Assembly: GCF_030818955.1 (NCBI RefSeq)
Contig: NZ_JAUTBF010000001.1
Location: 3,038,001-3,102,000, forward strand
Origin: Microbacterium trichothecenolyticum
Lineage (GTDB): Bacteria > Actinomycetota > Actinomycetes > Actinomycetales > Microbacteriaceae
DNA: 64,000 nt
Reading direction: 5' to 3'
Shown here piece by piece: positions 7,062 to 15,664 of the stretch (the stretch's first letter is position 1; every line of letters starts with the position of its first letter). A program made the position numbers and the translations under genes. Below the pieces are notes generated by a model. That model was not told the origin of the DNA. It did no database searches and was given only the letters and a program-made list of their open reading frames with translations.

Positions 7062-8285
7062 TCAGACGCGGCCGGCGTGCACCGCCTCGAGGGCCTCGGC
7101 ATCGGCTTCGGACATGCCCTCGATGGGCTCGCCGTTCCAGACGATGTCGTCGCCGAGGGCCGCGAGGATCTCCTTACGGTCGCCGTGCGAGATCTTCGCG
7201 CCGTGCACGATGGTCGCCGGGCTCCAGAGCATCGCTGCGCCGTCCCACCATCCGGCGCCCACGTCGCGCACGTGCAGCAGGTCGTGCAGCGTCTTGGGCA
7301 GGTGCGAGAGCGGCTCGGTGAACGCCTCGGCGAGGACGGCGAGGGTGATCTGACGCTCCGTGCCGGGGACGGCGACGACGGGCTCGGTGAGCTCGCCCTG
7401 GATGGCCTTCGAGACGTCGTCGGCTTCGAGCAGGATGACGCCGTTGGTGGGGCGCGGGTTGCACTCGATGATCTTGTAGTCGGGAGCAGCGTCGGTGCCG
7501 TGGTCGACGAAGTCGAACGAGATCTGGCCCGTGAAGGTCGGATCGAGGGTGTCGACCAGCTGCTGGGTATAGCGCAGGGTGTCGGTGCTGTCGACCGCGA
7601 TGAAGGAGATCGCCGTCGAGTGAGCCCACTGCTCGGCGGCCTTGTAGGTGGTGTGCGCCAGCACCTTGCCGTCGACGACGACGCTGTAGGTGCACACCAT
7701 CGGGCCGTCCACGAACGGCTGCACGAGCCACGGCTGCTCGGGCGTGGGCACGCACTCCTCGACGGGGATCTTGCCCGCGAGCGGGCCCGTGTTCGTCAGC
7801 AGTCCCACGCCGCCGCGCGAGAACGCCGCGCGGGCGAAGTACCGCGGGAAGCTGTCGATGGCGGTCCGCAGCTCTTCGGGGGAGGTGACGACCACCGTCT
7901 CGGGGATGGGGACCCCGGCATCCTGCGCCAGGCGCTGGAAGCTCGCCTTGTCGTGCAGGCGGGCGAGGTCGGCGAAGCTGCCGGCGAACAGGCGCACGCG
8001 CGAGGGGAGGTCGGCCGCGCGGGCGGCGAGGTAGAAGACCTCCTCGAAGGTGGGGATGATGACATCGATGTCGTGCGTGTCGACGTAGTCGCTCACCGTG
8101 GCGATGAAGGCGTCGGTATCGAACCGCGGCGACGGCGTCGCCAGGTGGCCGGCGAGGAAGCGCGAGTGATTGCCCACGGCACCGTCGTAGGTGTCGCTGG
8201 CGAAGACGGTGTGACCGACACTGCCGAGCTTGCGGATCAGATCGAGAGCGAACGTGTTACGGGAACTGGTGACGAGCACGCGCAT
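7062..8285 (-). CDS. ATP-grasp domain protein (carboxylate-amine ligase-like)
   Basis: A 407-residue protein with the N-terminal Rossmann-like pre-ATP-grasp domain (MRVLVTSSRNTFALDLIRKLG) and a central ATP-grasp domain. The ATP-grasp part includes HDKASFQRLAQDAGVPIPET, a PYF-like strand PRYFARAAFSRGG, and the magnesium-binding IIECNPRPTNGVILLE. Such enzymes join a carboxylate to an amine through an acyl-phosphate. The ATG at 8285 fits the conserved N-terminus; upstream in-frame sequence to 8558 runs over the divergent gene and is rejected. It is divergently arranged with the ATP-grasp/alpha-E/transglutaminase operon, sharing a 107-base promoter region. Its substrate is unknown, and a functional link with that operon is possible but unproven. 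Confidence 0.83.
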   Translation of the reverse strand: MRVLVTSSRNTFALDLIRKLGSVGHTVFASDTYDGAVGNHSRFLAGHLATPSPRFDTDAFIATVSDYVDTHDIDVIIPTFEEVFYLAARAADLPSRVRLFAGSFADLARLHDKASFQRLAQDAGVPIPETVVVTSPEELRTAIDSFPRYFARAAFSRGGVGLLTNTGPLAGKIPVEECVPTPEQPWLVQPFVDGPMVCTYSVVVDGKVLAHTTYKAAEQWAHSTAISFIAVDSTDTLRYTQQLVDTLDPTFTGQISFDFVDHGTDAAPDYKIIECNPRPTNGVILLEADDVSKAIQGELTEPVVAVPGTERQITLAVLAEAFTEPLSHLPKTLHDLLHVRDVGAGWWDGAAMLWSPATIVHGAKISHGDRKEILAALGDDIVWNGEPIEGMSEADAEALEAVHAGRV

Positions 8286-8380
8286 GGAGGCACCCTTTGT
8301 CGTGGCGGCGGACGTTGGCGTCACTCTATCGATCGCATGGACGCGTCGTGGGGGAAACCTCTCTGCAACACGGCCCTGAG

Positions 8381-8386
8381 TAGAGT
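8381..8386 (+). promoter_or_regulatory. Putative -10 box for a leaderless transcript
   Basis: TAGAGT ends exactly six bases before the ATG at 8393, and no ribosome-binding site is visible. An inverted TAGAGT at 8321-8326 is placed to serve the divergent ATP-grasp gene. Confidence 0.45.
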
Positions 8387-8392
8387 CATCGC

Positions 8393-10132
8393 ATGGGTGA
8401 CCTGTTCGACGGTTACGGCTCCACGCTGGCGCCGCGCAAGACCGCATCCGGCGTCCCGGCGTACGACGAGATGTTCGGTGCGCCGGCGACGTCCGGCGAT
8501 GCCTTTCCCTCTCGCGAGGCGTATCGGGAGCTGTATCACGCGCTCGCGAAGATGACACAGGAAGAGCTGCGCGGGCGCACCGATTCGTTGGCGCGCTCCT
8601 ACCTCGCGCAGGGCGTCACCTTCGACTTCGCGGGTGAGGAGCGGCCGTTCCCACTCGATGCCGTGCCCCGCGTCATCGCGTACGACGAGTGGTCGCGCAT
8701 CGAGGCCGGCGTCAAGCAGCGCGTCCGTGCGCTCGAGGCCTTCCTCGACGACGCGTACGGCAATCAGCACTGCGTGCGCGACGGCATCCTGCCGGCGGGT
8801 CTCATCGCGTCGTCGCAGTACTTCTATCGCCAGGCCGCCGGCATCCGCAGCGCCAACGGCGTGCGCATCCAGGTGTCGGGCATCGACCTCATCCGCGACG
8901 AGCACGGCGAGATGCGCGTGCTCGAAGACAACGTGCGCGTGCCCTCGGGGGTGTCGTACGTCATCTCGAACCGCCGGGTGATGGCCCAGACCCTGCCCGA
9001 GCTGTTCGTCTCGATGCGGGTGCGACCGGTCGGCGACTACCCGAACAAGCTGCTCGCGGCGCTGCGCGCCTCGGCCCCGCCCGGGATCGACGACCCGAAC
9101 ATCGTGGTGCTCACCCCGGGTGTCTACAACTCGGCGTACTTCGAGCACACGCTGCTCGCGCGCCTCATGGGCGTCGAGCTCGTCGAGGGACGTGATCTGC
9201 TGTGCATCGGCGGCAAGGTGTTCATGCGCACCACGCGGGGCCCGCAGCGCGTCGACGTGATCTACCGCCGCGTCGACGACGACTTCCTCGACCCGCTGCA
9301 GTTCCGCGCCGACTCGATGCTGGGCGCGCCCGGGCTCATGCTCGCCGCGCGCCTCGGCAACGTCACGATCGCCAATGCGGTCGGCAACGGCGTCGCCGAC
9401 GACAAGCTCCTCTACACCTACGTGCCCGACCTCATCCGGTACTACCTGGCCGAGGAGCCGATCCTGAAGAACGTCGACACCTGGCGTCTGGAAGACCCCG
9501 GTGCGCTCGAAGAGGTGCTCGACCGCCTGCCCGAGCTCGTGGTGAAGCCCGTCGACGGATCCGGCGGCAAGGGGCTCGTGGTGGGGCCCGACGCCTCTCC
9601 CGCCGAGCTCGAGAAGCTGCGCAAGCGCCTGCTCGCCGACCCGCGCGGGTGGATCGCGCAGCCGGTCGTCATGCTCTCCACCATCCCCACCCTGGTGGAA
9701 GACGGGATGCGTCCGCGCCACGCCGACCTGCGCCCGTTCGCCGTCAACGACGGCGACGACATCTGGGTGCTGCCCGGCGGCCTCACCCGCGTGGCTCTCC
9801 CCGAGGGCCAGCTCGTGGTCAACTCCAGCCAGGGCGGCGGCTCGAAAGACACGTGGATCGTCGGCGGCGCCGCCCCCGGACACGTCGAGTACGGCCAGGG
9901 CAACGGAGTATCGGGCCTCGTCGCCGACCAGGCGGCGGTGACCGAGGCCATCCCGATCATCTACGACGGCCAGCCCGCTCCCGATACCGCGCCGCGCGAC
10001 CACCGGCCCGATCGCGATCAGCAGGAGCAACAGCAGCAGAGCGCCAGCGTGCAGCACGGTCCGCAGGCCGAGCAGCAGCAGCAGATGCGCGCCTCGACGA
10101 CGTCGCAGAGCGAGGAGTCCGGAGCATGCTGA
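8393..10132 (+). CDS. Circularly permuted ATP-grasp type 2 protein
   Basis: A 579-residue member of the circularly permuted ATP-grasp family (DUF404/DUF407). Recognisable segments are MFGAPATSG, RPFPLDAVPRVI, IRSANGVRIQVSGIDLIRDEHGEMRVLEDNVRVPSGVSYV (read in parts), LLARLMGVELVEGRDL, and LPELVVKPVDGSGGKGLVVGP with the ATP-contacting lysine and glycine loop. GRGGG-like strands LPGGLTRVALPEG follow. The last 50 residues are a glutamine-rich low-complexity tail (QQEQQQQ, AEQQQQ), unusual in a high-GC genome. It overlaps the alpha-E gene by seven bases. The conserved three-gene set is proposed to form amide bonds on an unknown peptide substrate. The biological role is not established. Confidence 0.9.
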   Translation: MGDLFDGYGSTLAPRKTASGVPAYDEMFGAPATSGDAFPSREAYRELYHALAKMTQEELRGRTDSLARSYLAQGVTFDFAGEERPFPLDAVPRVIAYDEWSRIEAGVKQRVRALEAFLDDAYGNQHCVRDGILPAGLIASSQYFYRQAAGIRSANGVRIQVSGIDLIRDEHGEMRVLEDNVRVPSGVSYVISNRRVMAQTLPELFVSMRVRPVGDYPNKLLAALRASAPPGIDDPNIVVLTPGVYNSAYFEHTLLARLMGVELVEGRDLLCIGGKVFMRTTRGPQRVDVIYRRVDDDFLDPLQFRADSMLGAPGLMLAARLGNVTIANAVGNGVADDKLLYTYVPDLIRYYLAEEPILKNVDTWRLEDPGALEEVLDRLPELVVKPVDGSGGKGLVVGPDASPAELEKLRKRLLADPRGWIAQPVVMLSTIPTLVEDGMRPRHADLRPFAVNDGDDIWVLPGGLTRVALPEGQLVVNSSQGGGSKDTWIVGGAAPGHVEYGQGNGVSGLVADQAAVTEAIPIIYDGQPAPDTAPRDHRPDRDQQEQQQQSASVQHGPQAEQQQQMRASTTSQSEESGAC

Positions 10133-11058
10133 GTCGTATCGCCGAGAGCCTGTTCTGGATCGGTCGCTACATCGAGCGCAGCGACGGCACGGCGCGCATC
10201 CTCGACGTGCACCTTCAGCTGCTGCTGGAAGACCCGTGGATCGACGAGGACACCGCGTGCCGTTCGCTGCTGAGCGTCATGGGCTCGGAATGGCCCGAGA
10301 ACGTCGACTCGGTGCGCCGCGACGACGTGCTCGCGCGTCTCGCCGTCGATCGGATGAACCCGTCGAGCATCGCCTACTCGATCACCGCCGCGCGAGAGAA
10401 CGCTCGCCGTGCGCGCGAGATCGTGTCGACCGAGCTGTGGGAGGTGCTCAACACCACGAACTCGCGCATGCCGCGACGTCTGCAGACCGACAAGGTGCAT
10501 GAGTTCTTCCAGTGGGTGCGCGAACGTGCGGCGCTGGCGATCGGCATCGTCGACTCCTCGACGAACCGCGACGAGGCGTGGCAGTTCTTCACGCTGGGTC
10601 GCAGCATCGAACGCGCCGACATGACCGCTCGCCTGCTCGCGACCCGCTCGCTGACCGAGGTGTCGGGCCCGTCGTGGACGACGATCCTGCGTTCGTGCGG
10701 CGCCTACGAGGCCTACCTGCGCACGTACCGGGGCATGCCCAGTGCGCGCAACGCCGCCGAGTTCCTGCTGCTCGACCGCCTGTTCCCGCGCTCGATCATC
10801 TACTCGATCCAGCGCGCAGAAGACTGCATGAGCGCGATCGACCCGCGCGCCGATCGCGTCGGTCACTCCAACACCGTGCTCCGCGCGCTCGGACAGATTC
10901 GCAACGACCTCGAGTACCGGCCGATCAGTGAGATCCTCGCCGAGTTGCCCGAGCACATGCATCGAGTGCAGACCGTGACCCGCGAGGCTTCCGAGGCCAT
11001 TCGGTCGCGCTTCTTCCCGACGCAGGCCGAGCCCGCGTGGATCGGAGAGATCTCATGA
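10126..11058 (+). CDS. Alpha-E domain-containing protein
   Basis: A 310-residue, mostly helical protein of the alpha-E family (DUF403). It begins MLSRIAESLFWIGRYIERSDGTARILDVH, the hallmark N-terminus, and contains ARENARRAREIVSTELWEVLN and FTLGRSIERADMTARLL. The family almost always sits between a permuted ATP-grasp gene and a transglutaminase-like gene, as here. It has no known catalytic residues. Its helical repeat design suggests a binding or scaffold role for the ligase. The start overlaps the upstream stop by seven bases, and its own stop overlaps the next start (ATGA), indicating strict translational coupling. Confidence 0.93.
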   Translation: MLSRIAESLFWIGRYIERSDGTARILDVHLQLLLEDPWIDEDTACRSLLSVMGSEWPENVDSVRRDDVLARLAVDRMNPSSIAYSITAARENARRAREIVSTELWEVLNTTNSRMPRRLQTDKVHEFFQWVRERAALAIGIVDSSTNRDEAWQFFTLGRSIERADMTARLLATRSLTEVSGPSWTTILRSCGAYEAYLRTYRGMPSARNAAEFLLLDRLFPRSIIYSIQRAEDCMSAIDPRADRVGHSNTVLRALGQIRNDLEYRPISEILAELPEHMHRVQTVTREASEAIRSRFFPTQAEPAWIGEIS

Positions 11059-11900
11059 AACGTCTGCGTATCGAGCACCAGACCGGGTTCGCCTACCCGG
11101 GCGACGTGTCGGCGTCGTACAACGAGGCGCGCATGCTGCCGCACTCCACCGACAGTCAGTTCGTGCTCAGCTCGTCGCTCGACATCGAGCCGTCGACCTC
11201 GGTGAACCAGTACGTCGACTACTTCGGTACGAGCGTCGCGGCGTTCGACGTGCTCTCGCCGCACGCCGCGTTGACGATCACCGCCCGTTCGCTGGTCGAG
11301 GTGCGCCCGCGGCCCATCGCTCACACCGACATCACGTGGGAGCAGCTCGCCGACGAGGCGGCGCGATCGATCGCGACCGTCGAGCAGCTCACGCAGACGC
11401 CGCGCACGACCCCGCATGCCGAGGTGGTGGCGCTGGCGCGCTCCATCGCCGCGCAGCACGACCGTCCGGGGCCCGCCGCTCACGCCATCGCCGAGGCCGT
11501 GGGCGATGCCATCGAGTACATGCAGGGTGTGACCGGCGTGCACTCGACGGCCGTCGACGCGTGGGAGGCGCGCAAGGGCGTCTGCCAGGACATCGCGCAC
11601 ATCGCCCTCGGGGCCCTTCGTGAGGTCGGTATCCCGGCGCGTTACGTCTCGGGGTATCTGCACCCGAAGCCGTCGGCCGAGGTGGGCGAGGTCGTCGCGG
11701 GCGAGTCGCACGCCTGGGTGGAATGGTTCGCCGGTGACTGGCAGGGCTTCGACCCGACCAACAACATCGAGATCGGTGACCGGCACGTGCTCGTGGGTCG
11801 CGGCCGCGATTACAACGACGTGCCGCCGCTGCGCGGCGTCTACGCGGGTCCGGGCAAGAGCCAGCTCAAGGTGAAGGTGACGATCACGCGCGAGACGTGA
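11055..11900 (+). CDS. Transglutaminase-like cysteine protease family protein
   Basis: A 281-residue transglutaminase-superfamily protein with an N-terminal beta-rich domain (MKRLRIEHQTGFAYPG, typical of the family) followed by the papain-like core. The catalytic triad is visible: Cys177 in KGVCQDIAHI, His219 in GESHAWVEWF and Asp233 in GFDPTNN. It is the third gene of the ATP-grasp/alpha-E/transglutaminase operon, overlapping the alpha-E gene by four bases. Such proteins may hydrolyse or transfer amide bonds, the reverse chemistry of the ATP-grasp partner, which suggests a make-and-break cycle on a shared peptide. No secretion signal is seen. Confidence 0.92.
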   Translation: MKRLRIEHQTGFAYPGDVSASYNEARMLPHSTDSQFVLSSSLDIEPSTSVNQYVDYFGTSVAAFDVLSPHAALTITARSLVEVRPRPIAHTDITWEQLADEAARSIATVEQLTQTPRTTPHAEVVALARSIAAQHDRPGPAAHAIAEAVGDAIEYMQGVTGVHSTAVDAWEARKGVCQDIAHIALGALREVGIPARYVSGYLHPKPSAEVGEVVAGESHAWVEWFAGDWQGFDPTNNIEIGDRHVLVGRGRDYNDVPPLRGVYAGPGKSQLKVKVTITRET

Positions 11901-11993
11901 CGGCCACCGGTGCGTCATACGGGCCCGACATGCTCGCGGTGATCGGCGTCCCGCGCGCATGAGTGCGGAGCCGACAGGGGCGGCGGCGAGGCG

Positions 11994-12611
11994 TCAGGGC
12001 CTCAGCGCCGCAGCGAAGCGCGCCTGCACCTCGCGGTGCAGGTCGACGAGGCTGCTCGTCTCGCCGTCGTCGTAGCAGCGCGCCCATTCATCGAGGGTCA
12101 TGCGCATCTCGAGGCCCGCGGCGCTGAGGGCCGCGCGCACGTCGAGTTCGGCGAGTCCGGTGCGCTGGGCGATCCCGGGGACGAAGCGGTCGGCGGAGGT
12201 CACCTCGCGACGCACCGCGGCACCGAGCAGCGCGGACTCGTGCGCGATGAGCCGGCGCACGCGCAGGAAGCGTTCGCGCGCCCGGGCATCGGCATCCAGG
12301 AGCGCGAGCTCGCGCGCGAATTCCCCGCGGAGCACGGCGAGGAGGGCGGCGATGTCGTCGCAGGGCTCCCCGACCTCGGCCAACGCTGCGGCGAAGCGAC
12401 CGTCGTCGACGAAGACCGCGTCCTCTTTCGTTCCGGCCAGGCGGAAGAAGGTGCGCGGCGAGACGCCGGCACGCGCGGCGATCTCGTCGACGGTCGTGCC
12501 GTGGACGCCCTTCTGCTCGAACAGGTCGAGGGCGGCGGCGCAGATCTCGATCGACGTCTCGCGGCGTCGGCGATCGCGCAATCCCTCGACGGCAGCTACC
12601 GGGGTGGTCAT
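11994..12611 (-). CDS. TetR family transcriptional regulator
   Basis: A 205-residue repressor with an N-terminal helix-turn-helix (RRETSIEICAAALDLFEQKG, then TTVDEIAARAGVSPRTFFRLAGTKEDAV). The ligand-binding half is divergent, as is normal. The ATG at 12611 gives a standard-length arm before the helix-turn-helix; an upstream in-frame start at 12653 would overlap the probable operator. A rightly placed TACTCT box seven bases upstream suggests a leaderless mRNA. It is divergent from an MFS exporter with a 17-bp palindrome between them, the classic layout for a TetR repressor controlling an efflux pump. Confidence 0.88.
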   Translation of the reverse strand: MTTPVAAVEGLRDRRRRETSIEICAAALDLFEQKGVHGTTVDEIAARAGVSPRTFFRLAGTKEDAVFVDDGRFAAALAEVGEPCDDIAALLAVLRGEFARELALLDADARARERFLRVRRLIAHESALLGAAVRREVTSADRFVPGIAQRTGLAELDVRAALSAAGLEMRMTLDEWARCYDDGETSSLVDLHREVQARFAAALRP

Positions 12612-12618
12612 GTCCGCT

Positions 12619-12624
12619 AGAGTA
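12619..12624 (-). promoter_or_regulatory. Putative -10 box of the TetR gene
   Basis: Read on the minus strand, TACTCT ends seven bases before the ATG at 12611, fitting a leaderless transcript. It lies 13 bases from the palindrome at 12637-12653, so repressor binding there could silence both directions. Confidence 0.35.
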
Positions 12625-12636
12625 GTCCACGTCGTA

Positions 12637-12653
12637 TTGGCAGTTGCTGCCAA
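12637..12653. promoter_or_regulatory. TetR operator candidate
   Basis: TTGGCAGTTGCTGCCAA is a perfect 7+7 inverted repeat with a 3-base centre. It lies in the short space between the divergent TetR and MFS genes, where a TetR dimer would be expected to bind. Confidence 0.65.
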
Positions 12654-12683
12654 CTTGTCGTGAACTGCTCAGATTGGTCGCCC

Positions 12684-14153
12684 ATGGTCTCCACCGGAAC
12701 CGTCCCCACCTCCGCCTCGCCGGGCAAGACCGCCACGCGCCCCGGTGCCGTCATCGCCCTGCTCGTGATCGCCGCCTTCGTCGTCATCCTGAACGAGACG
12801 ATCATGGGTGTCGCGCTGCCCGAGCTCATGCGCGAGCTCGACATCGCCGCCAGCACCGCCCAGTGGCTCACCACCGCGTTCCTGCTGACGATGGCCGTCG
12901 TCATCCCCACGACCGGCTTCCTCATCCAGCGCTTCCCGCTGCGCGCACTGTTCTTCACCGCGATGGGGCTGTTCACGCTCGGCACGGTCATCGCCGCCGT
13001 GGCTCCCGGCTTCGGCGTGCTGCTCATCGGGCGCATCGTGCAGGCCACGGGCACGGCGATCATGATCCCGCTGCTGTTCACGACCGTGCTCAACGTCGTT
13101 CCGGCGCACCGGCGCGGGCGCATGATGGGCCTCATCTCGATCGTGATCTCGGTGGCCCCGGCGGTCGGCCCGACCGTGTCGGGACTGATCCTGTCGGTGT
13201 TCCCGTGGCGCGCGATGTTCATCGTGATGATCCCCATCGCGCTCGTCGCGATCGCCCTCGGGGCCCGGTGGGTGCAGAATCTCACCGACACCCGCGGCGT
13301 GACCCTCGACATCCTGTCGGTCGTTCTCTCGGCCCTGGCATTCGGCGGGATCATCTTCGGGCTCTCCAGCATCGGTGAGGCCGCCGGCGGACACGAGATC
13401 GTGCCGGTGTGGATGCCGCTGGCGCTCGGCGCCCTCGCTCTCGTGGCGTTCGTCGTGCGTCAGGTGCGCCTGGGGGCGACCGACCGCGTGCTGTTGAACC
13501 TCGGTGTCTTCCGGCACTCGTCGTTCACGATCGCGGTGATCCTCGTCGTCGTGGCCATGACGACGCTGTTCGGCGTGCTGATCCTGCTGCCGCTGTACCT
13601 ACAGAACGTCCTGGGCCTCGGGACGCTGCCCACCGGGCTCATGCTCCTGCCGGGTGGTCTCCTGATGGGACTCATGGCGCCGTTGGTCGGCAACCTCTTC
13701 GACCGCTTCGGTGCCCGCCCGCTCGTGCTTCCGGGGGCGATCGTGGCGAGTGTCGCCCTGTGGGGCTTCGCGACGCTGTCGACCGACACGTCGGTCGGGT
13801 TCGTCATCGCCGTGCACTGCCTGCTGAGTCTGGGCCTGGCGTTCATGTTCACGCCGCTCATGACCTCGGCGCTCGGGGCGCTGCCGCGTGAGCTCTACCC
13901 CCACGGCTCCGCGATCGTGTCGACCGTGCAGCAGCTCGCCGGTGCGGCGGGCACGGCGGTGTTCGTGACCCTGATGACGGTGGGGGCGGCGGCCTCGGCG
14001 GCGCAGGGGACGGACGTGGTGGATGCCACGGCCACCGGCATCCATTCGGCTTTCTTCGTCGCGGCGTGCCTGTCGGTCGCGGTGATCGTTCTCGCGGCGT
14101 TCGTGCGGACGCCGGCGCAGGGCGAGGAGTCCCCGGCCCCGTCGGGGAGCTGA
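12684..14153 (+). CDS. MFS drug exporter, DHA2 (14-TM) family
   Basis: A 489-residue major facilitator with about 14 hydrophobic segments, the DHA2/EmrB layout. The motif LNETIMGVALPELMRELDI at the first helix and the TTAFLLTMAVVIPTTGFL, GRIVQATGTAIMIPLL and APAVGPTVSGLIL segments are diagnostic. It probably exports toxic amphiphiles by proton antiport. ATG 12684 is preferred because an in-frame GTG at 12660 would start only seven bases after the operator palindrome; the choice is not certain. It is controlled, by context, by the divergent TetR. The stop is one base from the convergent LacI stop. Confidence 0.88.
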   Translation: MVSTGTVPTSASPGKTATRPGAVIALLVIAAFVVILNETIMGVALPELMRELDIAASTAQWLTTAFLLTMAVVIPTTGFLIQRFPLRALFFTAMGLFTLGTVIAAVAPGFGVLLIGRIVQATGTAIMIPLLFTTVLNVVPAHRRGRMMGLISIVISVAPAVGPTVSGLILSVFPWRAMFIVMIPIALVAIALGARWVQNLTDTRGVTLDILSVVLSALAFGGIIFGLSSIGEAAGGHEIVPVWMPLALGALALVAFVVRQVRLGATDRVLLNLGVFRHSSFTIAVILVVVAMTTLFGVLILLPLYLQNVLGLGTLPTGLMLLPGGLLMGLMAPLVGNLFDRFGARPLVLPGAIVASVALWGFATLSTDTSVGFVIAVHCLLSLGLAFMFTPLMTSALGALPRELYPHGSAIVSTVQQLAGAAGTAVFVTLMTVGAAASAAQGTDVVDATATGIHSAFFVAACLSVAVIVLAAFVRTPAQGEESPAPSGS

Positions 14154-14154
14154 C

Positions 14155-15144
14155 TCAGGCGCCCGTGGACGCCCGGGCGACGAGCTCGGGCCGGTACCGC
14201 ACGACGCGCGGCGCGGCGGACGGGTCGGCGATGCTCTCCAGGAGCAGGTCGACCGCCGTCGCGCCGATCGCGTGCGCGGGCTGACGGATGGACGACAGCG
14301 GCACAACGGTCGACTGGGCGAAGTCGATGTCGTCGTACCCGATGAGCGCGAGGTCGTCGGGCACGCGGATCGAGCCGAGGATCGTCGCGCCCTGCAGCAC
14401 GCCCACCGCGAGCAGGTCGTTGGCGCAGAAGGCGGCATCCGGCCGATCGGCGCGGGCGGCGAGCTGCTCGCCGACCGCCCGACCGGCGAGCACCGTCAGT
14501 GCCGGTGTGGTGATGACCTCGAGGTGCGCGCGGGGGACTTCGGCGAGGGCGCGGCGCGCGCCGGCGAGACGATCGGCCACCTGACGGATCGACGGCGGGC
14601 CGCCGACGAAGGCGATGTGTCGTCGTCCCCGGGCCAGCAGGTGTCGCGTCGCGAGGTAGCCGCCCTCGACGTCGTCGACGGTGACGGCTGGAAGGTTCGC
14701 GGCGGGCGTCTCGCCGTCGACGAGGATCAGCGGGATCCCGGTCGAGGCCAGGACGGCGGAGTCGAGATCGCTGGGGGTGAGCAGCACGCCGCGCACGCGC
14801 TGCTCGCGGAAGAGGTCGAGGTAGGCCGACTCGCGGGCCCCGTCGTGGCCGCTGTTGCCGAGCAGAACGGTCATGCCGTTCTCGGCCGCGCGGTCTTCGG
14901 CGCCACGGGCGACCTCGGCGAAGAACGGGTTGCCGCTGTCGAGCACGATGAGTCCGAGGGAGCGGCTCTGTCCCGCGCGGAGCTGTCGCGCGGCGTCGTT
15001 GCGCACGAAGCCGAGGTCGTCGATGGCCTCGTGCACGCGCTCGACGGTCGACGGTGACACCTTCTCGGGGCGATTGAGCACGTTCGAGACCGTGCCGACC
15101 GACACGCCGGCGGCGGCGGCGACGTCTTTGATGCTCGGCGTCAT
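14155..15144 (-). CDS. LacI family repressor of the rhamnose operon
   Basis: A 329-residue LacI/GalR regulator. The N-terminal helix-turn-helix and hinge read SIKDVAAAAGVSVGTVSNVLNRPEKVSPSTVERV, followed by a periplasmic-binding-protein-like sensor domain (SLGLIVLDSGNPFFAEVARG, AFCANDLLAVGVLQ, LIGYDDIDFAQ). The helix-turn-helix has GTVSNVLNRP, different from the two galactose-related LacI proteins in this window, which fits its different operators. It is divergent from rhaM, with two operator-like palindromes between. The likely inducer is L-rhamnose or a rhamnose catabolite. The GGGGGGAAG ribosome site precedes ATG 15144. Confidence 0.9.
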   Translation of the reverse strand: MTPSIKDVAAAAGVSVGTVSNVLNRPEKVSPSTVERVHEAIDDLGFVRNDAARQLRAGQSRSLGLIVLDSGNPFFAEVARGAEDRAAENGMTVLLGNSGHDGARESAYLDLFREQRVRGVLLTPSDLDSAVLASTGIPLILVDGETPAANLPAVTVDDVEGGYLATRHLLARGRRHIAFVGGPPSIRQVADRLAGARRALAEVPRAHLEVITTPALTVLAGRAVGEQLAARADRPDAAFCANDLLAVGVLQGATILGSIRVPDDLALIGYDDIDFAQSTVVPLSSIRQPAHAIGATAVDLLLESIADPSAAPRVVRYRPELVARASTGA

Positions 15145-15193
15145 CGCTTCTTCCCCCCGATTGTTGACGAACGCTGGGATACAGGTTACTCTC

Positions 15194-15223
15194 TGAAACG
15201 ATTCACCGATTGGAACGATTCAA
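15194..15223. promoter_or_regulatory. Two LacI-type operators before the rhamnose operon
   Basis: TGAAACGATTCA (15194-15205) and TTGGAACGATTCAA (15210-15223) are imperfect palindromes with a central CG, the LacI-family pattern. They share GAACGATTCA and are spaced 17 bases centre to centre between the divergent regulator and rhaM. Confidence 0.65.
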
Positions 15224-15283
15224 CATCGAGTCGTCCGGGCCATGTGCGCCCCCTCCGTCGGTGGACGACCACAAAGGAGTGAC

Positions 15284-15664
15284 ATGACACACCGCGTCGC
15301 CTTCACGCTGCGCGTCAGACCCGACCTCGCCGACGCCTACGTCGCTCGGCACAGTCCGGTGCGCGCCGAGATGCTCGCCGAGATCGCCGCGGCGGGACGC
15401 CGCAACTACTCCCTGTTCCTCGATCGCGGCACCAGCACGCTCTTCGGCTACTACGAGACCGACGACGACGCCGCGGCCCGCGCCCACCTCGCGGCTTCGC
15501 CGATCGCCGCGGACTGGGAAGCCGAGATGGCCCCGTTCTTCGACGGCCTCGACGGTCGCCCCGACCAGGCCGCGACCTCCCTCGTCGAGGTGTTCCACCT
15601 CGCCGACCAGCTCGCGGACGCTGAGACCTCGGCATCCGCCCCGACCGAAAGCACCCGCTCATGA
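15284..15664 (+). CDS. rhaM: L-rhamnose mutarotase
   Basis: A 126-residue protein of the RhaM family, small ferredoxin-like mutarotases that interconvert alpha- and beta-L-rhamnose. Diagnostic segments are RVAFTLRVRPDLADAYVARHSPV, GRRNYSLFLDRGTSTLFGYYE, and DWEAEMAPFF. The C-terminus extends about 20 residues beyond typical members. AAAGGAGTGAC precedes ATG 15284, a strong ribosome site. It is first in a tightly packed operon and overlaps rhaI by four bases. Confidence 0.93.
   Translation: MTHRVAFTLRVRPDLADAYVARHSPVRAEMLAEIAAAGRRNYSLFLDRGTSTLFGYYETDDDAAARAHLAASPIAADWEAEMAPFFDGLDGRPDQAATSLVEVFHLADQLADAETSASAPTESTRS

Noticed and set aside
11930..11990. Third copy of the 88-bp inverted-repeat element near GTGCGGAGCCGAC
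   Set aside because: Only about ten bases match and there are no 17-base arms with a 54-base loop.
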